From NCBI GenBank assembly GCA_034336665.1, contig JAPFBE010000013.1, positions 20,129,056 to 20,193,055 on the forward strand: a DNA stretch of 64,000 bases, read 5' to 3'. The notes below the pieces were generated by a model that saw only the letters and a list, made by a program, of their open reading frames with translations, was not told the DNA's origin and made no database searches. Shown one piece after another: positions 37,801-49,800 of the stretch. Source of the DNA: Luscinia megarhynchos (taxonomy: Eukaryota; Chordata; Aves; Passeriformes; Turdidae). The first letter of the stretch is position 1. Every line of letters begins with the position of its first letter. Made by a program: the position numbers and the translations under genes.

Positions 37801-40800
37801 AACCAAGAATTTATGCTAATAGATACTCTTTCCTATACTCTCAGTTCAGAAGCTGGCACAGTTGTCATGGCAGTACCACAGGAAAAAAAGAGAAACTTTC
37901 ACCCTTATATTTGAAGACATCTAACTATTTAACCAGAATTCCAAAGTCTTTGCTGACTATAACTCTCCTTCATCAGAAAAGATCACTTTTATCCAAACTC
38001 TTTTTGAGTCTGCAATATGTTCATCAATTCAGACAGCAGAAAAAGTACTTGATGTCCAACATGTGATTTCTTGCCAAAACCTGAAGGCACAGGAAGAGGG
38101 TCCAGCAGCTGAGGCACAGTGCAGAGCAGCAAGGTGAGTGCTTGGGCACTGTGCCTTGCAGCCAGCCTGCTGTACCTCACAGTCTAACAGTACCAGAAAG
38201 GCAGGCTGCCCAACTCTGCCCTCACAGCCAGGGTATGACCTCTGTGCACATTTTCTAAAATACACTACTTGGTAGCTCATTAGGTATTCTGAGGCAGGTC
38301 TCTCTCCAGCTGTGCTGCTGCAGCTGTTCCCAATTTAAACAGAGGGAAGACTAGAATCAAGGAAGCAACAACTGGTATCTTACCCCAGCTAAACTGGTCA
38401 ACAGCTGAGACACCACAGCAACACATCAATCAACCACGAGGTAAGCTTTATTCCTGCCATCATTTATTAGCATATCCATCCCACAACAATGTACACAAAA
38501 GTCATCTTGATTCTACAGAAATGGTAATACCTATTACCCAGTCCCAGGGCTTCTTCTTAGCACTGAGAAAAGAAACACTGCAAACAAAGCAAAACAGAAC
38601 CAAACTCCTCAAAGCCATGTCCACAGTGTTACCTCTCAAAGCACAAAGCACTACAAAGTGAGCCTGGTTTTTAATTTTTCATTCTGAACAATAACAGCAA
38701 AGTAGGCTGCAAGCAGAGCACTAGTGAGAACTGTGAAGGAGAGCAAATATGTGAAACACAAGAGAGCACGAAAGCATTTGTTTAATCCTTTTCTTTTTAT
38801 GACCAACATTGGTAGACTATAGGTAGATTACACAGACCATGCAATTAATTCACTGTTTGTGATGTATAGGAAACATTAAAAATTACTAGGCAAGCTCTCC
38901 TGATCAAAGAATCTAGATTCACCTTTGTGATAAACAAGATCTGTGTTTTCAGACAGTTTATTTTTCCATGCCAAAAAGGAGCCATGAAAAATATGTAAAG
39001 TAGTTCTGAACTCAAGTGTGGAAACAAAATGAGAAATTCCTAATCTGGTTGTTAGCAGATAAAAGTAAAAATAGACCTCAGTCAAGAAAGAATCAAAAAC
39101 TTACTTTAGCAGCTGAAGCAACTGAATCAGGGCCATGAGCTACATCTCTGAGGCCAGAAAGTCCAAAGCTCTCTGAGATGCTGTCCAGTGTATCACTCTC
39201 AGTCTCTGTAGGGTTTGCTGGCCCCACTATTGCTCTCCATTTACTCACTGCATCATCTCCTAAGAGCTCCATAGCAAGGACGGGGCCACTCATTATTAAC
39301 TGGAGAAGCTCACTGCAAAATGGAAACAGCACATGGTGATCCATGCTACAAATTAAAACCAACAAAAATGATCCAGTGGAGATGCTCAGAACTCAACTTG
39401 GTAAGACCTCGAGGAACCTGACCTAACTTTGAAGTTGACTCTGTTTTGAGGAAGAGGTTGTATTAGGTCATGTGCAGACATTCCCTAATAACAGTTGTTG
39501 AAAAAAACCAACATGTAGATAACTCAAGCTCACTGAAGCTACTCTGTAGAGTCATATATTTCAAAATAATTTTTAAAGGATCAGTACTGGTGTCCTGTTA
39601 ACAATGAAAGAGAGACCCTTGGTAACCACTTGTCTGACAGGAATGATTCCTAAGCTTTCCTCTTCTGCACAGCAGCATTTCAAGAATCTTAAATGATGTG
39701 GATGTGTACCCACTGACAGAACATCAGCACTGCTCTCAAGCTGAATTTTCCACTGCCCCACAGATCTCTTCCATGGATTTTGCCCAGCCAAAGTCCAAAG
39801 TGGGACAGAACAGGAAAGAGCTGAAAAGTTTGCATGGGATAAAGGGACTTACTCACAAAGTGAGTTATTATATCTTGCCATAACCCAAATGATTTTAATG
39901 GGATGAATCCAAGTCAGGAGAAGAGGTTGTCAGGAGCAGCCTGCCTCCTGTCCTGACCACCTCACAGTAGAAAACAACCACCCAAAACTGGTAACCCAAA
40001 CATTCAGTTTAAAAACTAAACAAAACACCATAACTATAATTCAGTATCTTCACAAAACAAGCGTACCGATAAGCCTATCTTCTCACTGTTAAGTCTGGAT
40101 AGACCAACAAAGGCAAACATTGACTCTGGTTTTTGTATTACTTTGTTTAAAAGAAGAGCTTCACACAATTATAATTGTGGATGTGCATGCTTCTCCAACT
40201 ACCTTCTCTGTAATGATCACTGGTCAAGAAGAGAAATCCTAGTAGTTTTTTGAAAAAGAAACAATATAAAAACATGAAAAGTTACATAAAGAAACAACAC
40301 AATAAAAAGCTATTGGAAGACATGTTCTGCTGGTCAGAGTTTGCTTGTTTAGGACAGTTAAATAGTGCACATACATCTAAGAAAAAAGCAATTTCTACAA
40401 CACTATTAGTGCAGACTAATCCTTGAATATTCTTTAATTTATTATTTAATATGAAAACCATTATTTTCCAAACAATAGAATTGTTACTTTTCCTTACTAT
40501 TCACTAGATTTACATTGACTAGTGAGTTTGCAAACTAAATCTGAATTTAAAGACAAGATACAACATAAAATATAAATGAGTTGCAGATTTCACACATTAT
40601 TGCCTTGAAGTTTCTTGTTTCTATTTGATTTGGAATGCTCTAGAGCTATTTATTTCTAATTTAGAGAAAAATTCGATACAAAAAATGTAGCCAATAAGAC
40701 TGTAGGATGGGAGACAGGCACACCACAGTGGACAAAGGCTACAGTTCCTCAGACAATTAGCATTAATATAGATAGATATCTATGAAATAAGACTGCAGGC

Positions 40801-43800
40801 AAAATTCTTGATTATTTATCAACATATTCAAGCAGGCTTACTCAGCAAAGAAAAGGCAATTCTAAATCATCCATTCTCTGACCTGCAACACGGTCAGACA
40901 TAGCCTGGGGCCATGTCTCTCTGAAGGGCTTCGAGTTTGGACCCACAACAAATCAGCTGCTGTTGCTGGAGAGTAGCTGGCAATACTAATTCTCAAGCAC
41001 TTCTGACAGTACTGAAACCAGGTCTGCATCATGTGCAGACCCAGGCATCATCATGGCTGAAAAACACAAGGCATCTTCTTTCTAAAAGAAGCAGAATGCC
41101 CAATGGAGAGGGATGAAAAGAAATTTGCTGGCACTCTCAGGAAAAGTAGAAACGACTCAGTCTCTGGGTCATAAGCATCCATCTGGTCAGTTATGGAAAG
41201 ACCAAGGTTTCTCAGGTCAGGTGGAACAGTCTAGCATCGTGGAAGTTTGACATTTGTCCAAGGGTAGCAGTATAGTAAAAACTGCCCCATGCACTACCCT
41301 TTCAGTTATTTATGATGTGGGGTACTTGTTACCAAACCAATTCTTACAACTAAGTCTTCCCCCTAATTCTCATTATTTGCAGGCTCCACCCTGATCCTGA
41401 AGATACTCTTTCTCTTGGCTTTGAAATTTTGCCCTGCTAGGAGCATTTTCACTTCTGAGGGACAAATGACATTCCCCTGATACCACTGGGTTGTAAAAAG
41501 TGTGAGTTAAACCCTGAATTGCTGAAATAAGGATCTCTCCCTGGAGGAAGAAGAAAAGGTGCATGCTTTGCAAAGGGCTCCATTCAACTAAGACAAGCTC
41601 TGATTTTCCCATGGTCCTGTGGTATAAAAAATGGTAAATGAATTTCATGCATTCAATAAGTAAGCTTAATACATGTCAAGCTGAAATTGATATACTTACT
41701 GATAAAAAGGTTTTGCTCGATAATCAGCATAGAAATCAGCTGCTTCTTTTCTGGAAAAGTAAAAAGACAGATATAGCTATATCTATATAGCTATACCTAT
41801 ATCTATCTATCTATCTATATATATAGTTATATATATACACATACACACACACAGATATATACACACAGATATATATATATATATATAGCCAGCCCCACAA
41901 AAATCACAATTCTCATTCGTTCAAATATCATTCATAAACATGAATATCTTCCTAAGTTGGACAACTTGTTGGGTGTTTATGTCCAATAACAGAAACTACA
42001 TCTAAATTTCTGTCACATTTAGTGTGGCTACCAGTATAGCTGACAATTCCTTATGCTCCTGCTCTGAGAAGGAATTACTAAAGCTCATTTCAGGGTCATT
42101 AATGGTCACTCCCAGGCTGAGAAATAAATGCAGCAGAGTCACCTTCTTGTCAAGCCATTTGCTGTTATGTTGCTCTCATCATTCATCAGTTTGGGTAGGG
42201 ATATTTGGTTAATGAAGTTTGGTTTTAAAGTATAATCAAACAATTTATCTGCTCCATTGGAATACTTTATCAAGGCTAGTATTTGATTAAACTGGTGCTT
42301 AACAAAATACTGCATATAACCCGGTTTCTATTCAGTGTCCTCAAATCTCAAAATCTGCATAGGTAGCACAATGCTCTCCACACTTGCACACTTCAAAACT
42401 CAGTTTGGTCTTGCATGTCTCCTCAGGGACACAGCAGTGACTATAAAGTGCTTTCTTCCAAAGCAATGGGGTTTCTGCCGTGAGGGGTCTCCTTACACTA
42501 CTGCCAGGCAAATAAAAGCTACCAGGCAAACCCAGTGTGTCTGCAGCACAGCTGTTTGTTACTCAGTCTTTCCTCAGGTGCTGGAAGCAAAAAGATGTCC
42601 TTTTCAGACAGGGTGGTGGCCCTTCCCAAGCTCTGCATTGCCACAGCCATGCTACCAGCACTGGGCTCAGCTACCCAACTACACAGGTTTTGGGGACCAC
42701 CACAGTGCAGAGATACCATCCCATCCACCGATGGACACACCATTTTGTGGCTTTTCACCTCACCAGCCCCTGCCACCAGTGAATTTACTCTCTTCCTTGC
42801 CTTTTTCCCCAGCTGCTTCTCATGTTTTGCTTCCTGAACTGCTTTTTCTGCATGGCAACAGCTAGAAAAATCCATAGATTTTCAGCTCTAAACCTGCTAT
42901 TTTGCAGCTTCAGAATTCCTGTGGAGAACACAGGCTCAGTATTGGTTTGCTCCAAATCCTGGTGTGTGCCACTTTTTGAAGCTGGAATTTGTAGAGAAGG
43001 ACAAGCTCTTCAAGAGGATTGACAGGTGAAAGAAAGCAATATTGCTGACCTTTACTCTGGGTACAGAGTTCATAATCAAAGCAGTGCTGTAGGGTGACTA
43101 AGAGATTCCAAATTGGAAAGTTGTTTTTACCTGCAGCACAGTCTTCTGATTTTTTCTGGTCTTCATGAGTTTGCTCATTTTGAGCAGCTCTCTTTACTGA
43201 CAGAAATTGCCTGCATACTTTTCAAATAACAGATTCCAAGTATGAACAAAGGCATAGCTCTGTCACCTGAAATGGAACTTTTGATGCCTCTCACCCATTT
43301 GCAGTCCAGACTTAAACCAAATATTGCCAGAGGAAAGAAATAACATCAAGAAGAGCCTAAGAAGAATTTAATTTTCTTAACATATATCAATGTTTGAACA
43401 GTCACATTTTTCTCCAGCTTTTTTTAACAAAATGACCTGAATAATTCCTGGTTTGTTGCTTTTAATTCAGTATGAGTATGAGCCATTCAAAATCAAAAAT
43501 ATTTTTATTAACCATACAGTAAATTTGCTTCCCTTCCATTTCACACTAAGGCAGAAGCATGATGTAAAAATTATGCTAGACACAGGAACTCTGGCAATTT
43601 CACGCTCCAAGCCTATACTATGCAAAAGGTTTGCCTACAATTAATTATTTCACCAGAAAATCATCTTCTGAAAGTAATTCACTAAATAATTTTGGAAAGC
43701 AAAAGAAAGGTATGTGAAGAGATTAAGTATTACCATTTCTGATTGCAAATAAGTATTTGAGAGGTCTGTTTCTGAAACAAATTGAGCTCTACTACTCAGT

Positions 43801-46800
43801 TAACAATACCCGCTGAAATAAATATCAAAGTGCAGTTGTGTTGTATAATTTAGTTCCTATTTAAATTTAATTATTATTCTCTGTTCTCAAATAATGGAAA
43901 ACAGTGTTCACCTATGTATAACAGACTGAACCAACACAGGATTAAAGGAAGAGACTGAAGAAGCAAGTGCCTGCCCACACTTTTATATCTTGGCTACAAC
44001 TTTTACAGAAGGCATGAATCTACTTAACAGTGATTGACAGACAAATGTTGTTAATAATTCCTTTAAAGAAAGCAGTAGATGATGATGATGTGAACAAGCA
44101 AACCTTCAGAAATCTAAGGGTAAAAGACTTTGGTAAAGCCATAGTTCTATCACTTTAAAATGGCACAGTCCCAAGAGACAGAGTAGATTGCTTGCAGAGA
44201 AACCACAAAATACTCAAGACACTATTTAAATACATTCAGTATCACAGCCCTGTCTAGTGCTTATTAATAATTACTTTCAATTATATGAGACAACCAGAAA
44301 TTTTTATATTGCAGTAGGCAATAGAAAAATAAAAGTTCAAGTCTCCATTTCTTGCCTTCCATGTGAGTCAACTCTAAAGCACATGACTTGGCTCAATAGT
44401 TTGACTTCTCAGACAGACACTCAAATAAAGCACTGTGGGGGTCCAGGGAGTCCCTCTGGACCTTCTGTGGGTGCGAGAACCCCCTGTCAGACCCCTGTGA
44501 GACCCCCAAGTAAAGCCAGGGGAATCCGAGAGCTGGATCTAGCTCCATGGGAACATCTGCCTCCTCTCAGAGAAGAAATGCAAGCTTTAAGAGAAACTAG
44601 AGTGTGAATTAGATAGTTAGCATGTAGAAAAAGTAGTTTTTGGGATTGTTTATATTATCAGACACAAAGCCAAGATGGGGAATTTGGGGTGTGGTGCCCT
44701 TCTTCTTCTTCTTGTTCTCCATGTTGGTGGGGGATACTGGGAATCACAGATTGGTTGGGGACAAAACTGAACATAGTAATAAGACTTTGTAGCATTGGAA
44801 AGTTATCGTAAACATAGAATACCTAGTTTAGAGTATAAAAGATAAGTCCAGCCCTTTCGTGGGCAGACTTTCATCCTGTACACGGTGGTGACCAGACTGC
44901 TGCTCGCGAAGCAAGAACACTTCATAGATAACAAATAATAAACAAGCCTTGAGCCTGGATGACTGTCTCCTGCAGTTTCTCTTTGGCAGCTTCAAGAATT
45001 CCCTGCGCCCCAAACCACCCTCCTATGTCCATCTGAGTGGTCTCGGCACAAAGAGACCCTCGGACAGTGACAAGTACCACCCAAAACAAACACTTCAGGA
45101 TCAAATCTCTCAGATTGCAAGAGAGAGGAAGCATAAAAAAGCTAATTTGAAAGACATTATGAACTGTAAAGAAATATTAGAAACCTGTTTGAACTCAGGA
45201 TTTAGAGTTCTTGGATGGAGGATCTGGGACCAGTACCATCAGATATTGCAGCAGGTGCATGCAGAGACAAGATAAGGAAGTCTTACAGTTATTTTATCAA
45301 AATTTCAGAAAGCCATAAAGGTTCTGAAGTGAAGGAAAATTGTTCCTGACATCACACATAAGCAATAAGAACACATGAAAATGGTATTAGGTAAGATAGA
45401 TCGCTTTTGTTTCCAAAAACATGTTGCATATGAATACGTTTAGTGAAGCAACAGAGAAATAATGCAGTAACTTTGTGAAAGTCTTCTGAGGTAAATTAAT
45501 TATGTTCTCTTTCCACTGAAGCTCGCCTTCTTTTAAATCTTTGGGGTCAATAAGAAGTGGAGAACACTGAAGGCTGGGGGTTTAGGAAGATGCATGAGCA
45601 AAACCTGTCCAACCCTGCACCATCAGAAGATCATTTGCTTTGCCTAGGACTTCCAGTGATTAAAAAGTACAAATCTGAGAGCACAAATTAAGACAACAGA
45701 TTTACTGAGAGCAAGCAAACCAAATACTTTAAAGACAATATTATTATAACCAGCAATACTGTCTGTATGAGGAAGTCTTGAGGTGAGTTCACACAGCATG
45801 TTAGTAGTAAACACTGCTGGATTGCTACAGCTATGGTAGCCACCCTGGGCTCATACAGACATTATATTTCATCACCATACTCATTTGCACAACACTTTTT
45901 AATACTTAGCTTAAATCTCTAAATACTTTCAGAAACCTGCAGAATTATGAAACTGATGAGTTTCATGAGTTACCTCACTTACTCACTGGAATGGATCTGA
46001 CACGTGAACAACAGAATAATAGCTTTAGAGAATATTCTTAATTGCAAAAATACTTAGATACAATAGAGCTAACCTTAAAAATCTCTTACCTTGAAAGCAG
46101 CATCATTTTGGCCTTAGTTATTGTCAATCCTGAAGTAATAATGATATCAAATAATTCTCCAATCTTACGCATTCCATCAGGTTTAATCAAAGCCAGTGTT
46201 CTGGGGAGGAAAAAAAAATTGTAGAGAGATACAGCCAACATGACTTTCCTCAGAGCATTTGGTGTGCATGTAGGGTTCATATTCAGACAACAACCAGCAC
46301 ATCAAAGAGACAAATTTTGTCATAGTCACATATTCACTATCCCAGTGTCTCATCAATTTCCATGCTGTTCTTGAATGCCTATGCAACACATTATTCTGAT
46401 AAGAACAAGCTTTGCACATTATAATTTTCTTGGTTTTCTAATCCAAGTCAGCTCACAGTGTTCCACCAGCAGTTATTCTTTACCAACTTCTCCCTTTGCT
46501 CTCAGAGCATACAATTTGACCACTTCTTCCTCAGCTAATTGGTGTCTCGACAGCTCCTCACTCTGGGTTAGAACACAACTGAATTGTTAATCTCTCTGTG
46601 TGTTTGCTCAGCTCCCTTTTTTCCTAACGTTAAACATACATATAAAATTGAAGCTGTTAAAATTGCCTGTTTAAAAATATTGCTTTAACATGTACCTCTT
46701 CCATAAAACTCAAAGTTAAACAATTGTTTTATTAATATAAATCAAATATTTAAATATTTGAAGTCCACAGTGAGAAGATCCTCTTGTGCTTGGTACAGTA

Positions 46801-49800
46801 TTAAAACTTCACGGTATAGAATGTGGATGCCAAATAGCTGACACTGTTAATAGACACAATAAAAGGATGGCAGAGGAGGTATTGCATCTCTTATACTGAC
46901 TGACAGCTATATTCTATATTCTATATTCTATGGGACATCAATCCAGAAATCTCTAGCTCTCCCCCACATCTTTGTTTCCAAGTACATCCTGTCTTCTAGG
47001 TAATTATCTTTTTACACTGTACATCCCCAGGGCCAGGACTGTATTATTAGTGAGCTTTGCATAGCACCAAGAATACCAGCAGCACTCAACGTATTATTAA
47101 TCAAAAATAACAAGAACAAAAAGAAGGTCTGTAAAATTTGCATTTTCTATTTGCATTCATCTTGCAGTGAGTCAGCTTCAAATGTGCTTGGCTTACAAAC
47201 CAACAGATTTATTCAACCCTGCATCTCAGAAACACCACGGCTCTGACAATCTGAAAGAGCAGTTTCCATCTTTTACACAGAAGACTATCCAAGATGGAAT
47301 TTTTTATTGCAGTACTTCCTTAAATGAAAGACAAATAACTGCAAATTTCTTATTTTACATACCAGCATAGCATGGAAGGCAGCCCTTAGGTTAGCAGCAA
47401 TATATTCCAGCCAGGGCAAACACGCTGAGATTATAGGACATGGATGAACTTCCACTACATTTACTCTGAACCTTAAGTGACCCCAGATTGACAGATGCTT
47501 TGGCAAGAGACAGACTATTTCACAGCAAATGTGAAGCAAGGGAGGTGTTAGGACCAGGAAATGTAACCAGGAAGATTTGAACATATGCGACATTTTATCT
47601 GCAACTAAGGGAGAGGCACAGATGACCTTCAGAGCCCAGAAACAAATAGATTTCCTCAAGCACCATGAAGCTCCTATACACAGAGCACCTCAGGCTCAGA
47701 CCCATAGGGAAGTATGATACAGAAAGACTGATGGACTAAGGCTGCAGACAGAAACTGCATGAAAGCATCAACCAAAACTGTGCTTCAGTCCACTGCAGTG
47801 CAGGCTAAAGTTGGTTTAGCCCAATCTTCAGATCAGGAAAGGCTGACCTCTCACCAACACTGAGTACAGTTTGCCAGCATACTCCATGCAGCCTTACGGC
47901 CTGTCCCACTCTTCCCCAAGGATTTCACAACTCCACCTCATTTTGTGATATTATTTATCACATCACAGGGTGTATGGCATGAATTAAGGCCCATGAGGAG
48001 GAGCAGCTGCATGTTTGACCAATGAGAATAACACAATGCACGGTCTGCATCCTGGCACAGGAGGTTCTCAACACTGCCATTTCCCATGAACAATAAGGAT
48101 CAAACCTCTGGAATGGGATCCCCAGCACCATTTGCATTTCTTCAAGGAACACTTCTTTGAATTTATGTTATTACACAATTGTTTGAGATAGACTGGTAAT
48201 GCTAGAAATAAATTGTCCCTTTCAATTCCAAGGGTTTTAGTAATGGTGTAATTCCTACAAATTTGCAAAGAAATATTGCATTACAAAGCAATTTACCTAG
48301 AAGAAATTAATACAAAGTGCAATGAGCAACCCTTGTAGTACCTTTTGTCTAACACTGGTATTTTAAACTTTAACGTTTCAGTGTGAGCTTTTCAGAAGCA
48401 AGCAGGATACAAAAAGCATACTTCAGGATGCTGAAGACTGTTTCTGAGATCAGATTTTGATTCATGTGCCCTATTTTTAGTTTTAATTAGGAATATGTTT
48501 CATGGAGTTCAGCATGATGCAGTCTGCAGAGTAGATCTGAAAACAGTTTCATGTCTAGGAACCAAGGAGAAAGAAGGAAAATTAAGCTCACTCACATTTT
48601 CAGAGGGACTGTGTGACAGTACTGCAATGGGTACTGAAACAACAGAAAATGAGAACTGATCAAAGGAACAATGCACAAAGCATGCTGTGACTTATGCTTT
48701 TGAGACCTACTTTCTTCTAATAATAGGACTTCTGCATGTACAGTAGCTTATGTCTTGTAGGGGAAGAAATGCTGACTATATCAATTACTGGAAGCACACA
48801 AATAATATATCCCTATTACAAGAGAACCAAAGTATTTCTGGGTGACACACAAGTCTTCTAACATCATTTTCAAAACCAGTGATACTGACTCTAAGTAAAG
48901 CCTACTTTACTACAGGACACACTGGTAAGACAAATGTTCACCTCAGGTTACAATCATCCAGGATCACAAGTGAAAGGCTGCAGAAACAGAAAGCCCTGCC
49001 CTATGCCAGTGATTCCTTATGTGGCACACTGGAACTAAGCACATGTTCACTTATAATACATTGGGAGGGGAAGAGAAATGCAGAACACTTAAATACAACA
49101 ATATTTAAAAACTGAGCCAAGACTTAAGAAAAGTAGGTATAGAAACTGAAATAGAACTGTCTTAATAATTCTAGCCTAATTCTAGAAAGAGTCTGTGCAA
49201 ATCTAGCCTTTTTCTACACATCTGTTTTGTATCTCATGTACCTAGGGTCACAGTCACTTGCTTTTCTGACAAAAATAAAGGTCCTTAACTCAAAACGTTC
49301 AAGATTTTTTTTTAATATTCATTCCACAGACTCCCTCAAGGGCCTCTGCTAGGCCTGTCTGAGCACACATTAAGTGACCAAAGAATGTATTTCCAAAGTC
49401 AAACTGATCTGCCAGTAGTCTTGTACAGTACAACAGAAAAAAAAAATTACAGAGAAACATTCTGCTTCATACAGCAGCCTTAAAATTATTAATATCACTC
49501 CAACTGTAGATTATTTTGGGAATTACCATGCACTGCAAAAATTTATTATATCTAATAACTGTTGTAAAACCTGCTAGGAACAGGCCAAAAAGACAACTCA
49601 CATTTCCTTGGGCAACTGTTTTGCCCAAGAAAACTCTTTTAATATGACCCTGTTTACTCAGTGAAAGCTTCTGTGAAGAAACTGAATTTTGAGAATCCCT
49701 TGCCTGAGTAAGGCACCTTTCACTATGTTCCTTCGGGCTGTTCTGCATATGTAACACACTTGAATATCTAGGCTATCTTTCAGCCAACATTCCTAAAATG

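Larger units (their letters stand above)
44434..45072 (+). mobile_element. Solo LTR with TATA box and polyadenylation signal
   Basis: The 639-bp segment begins TGTGGGGG and ends CAGTGACA. It is flanked by AGCAC (44429-44433) and AGTAC (45073-45077), a 5-bp duplication with one mismatch. It shows classic order: TATAAAA at 44834-44840, AATAAA at 44937-44942 about 100 bp later, then a U5-like tail. No internal retroviral genes. Plus orientation, so antisense to the host gene. Confidence 0.85.
41751..46089 (-). other. NME7: NME7 intron 4
   Basis: This intron of about 4.3 kb contains a compound microsatellite (41771-41888) close to the exon 5 acceptor and a solo LTR (44434-45072). A 176-codon plus-strand open frame at 42335-42865 has no recognisable domain and is probably chance. 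Confidence 0.85.
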
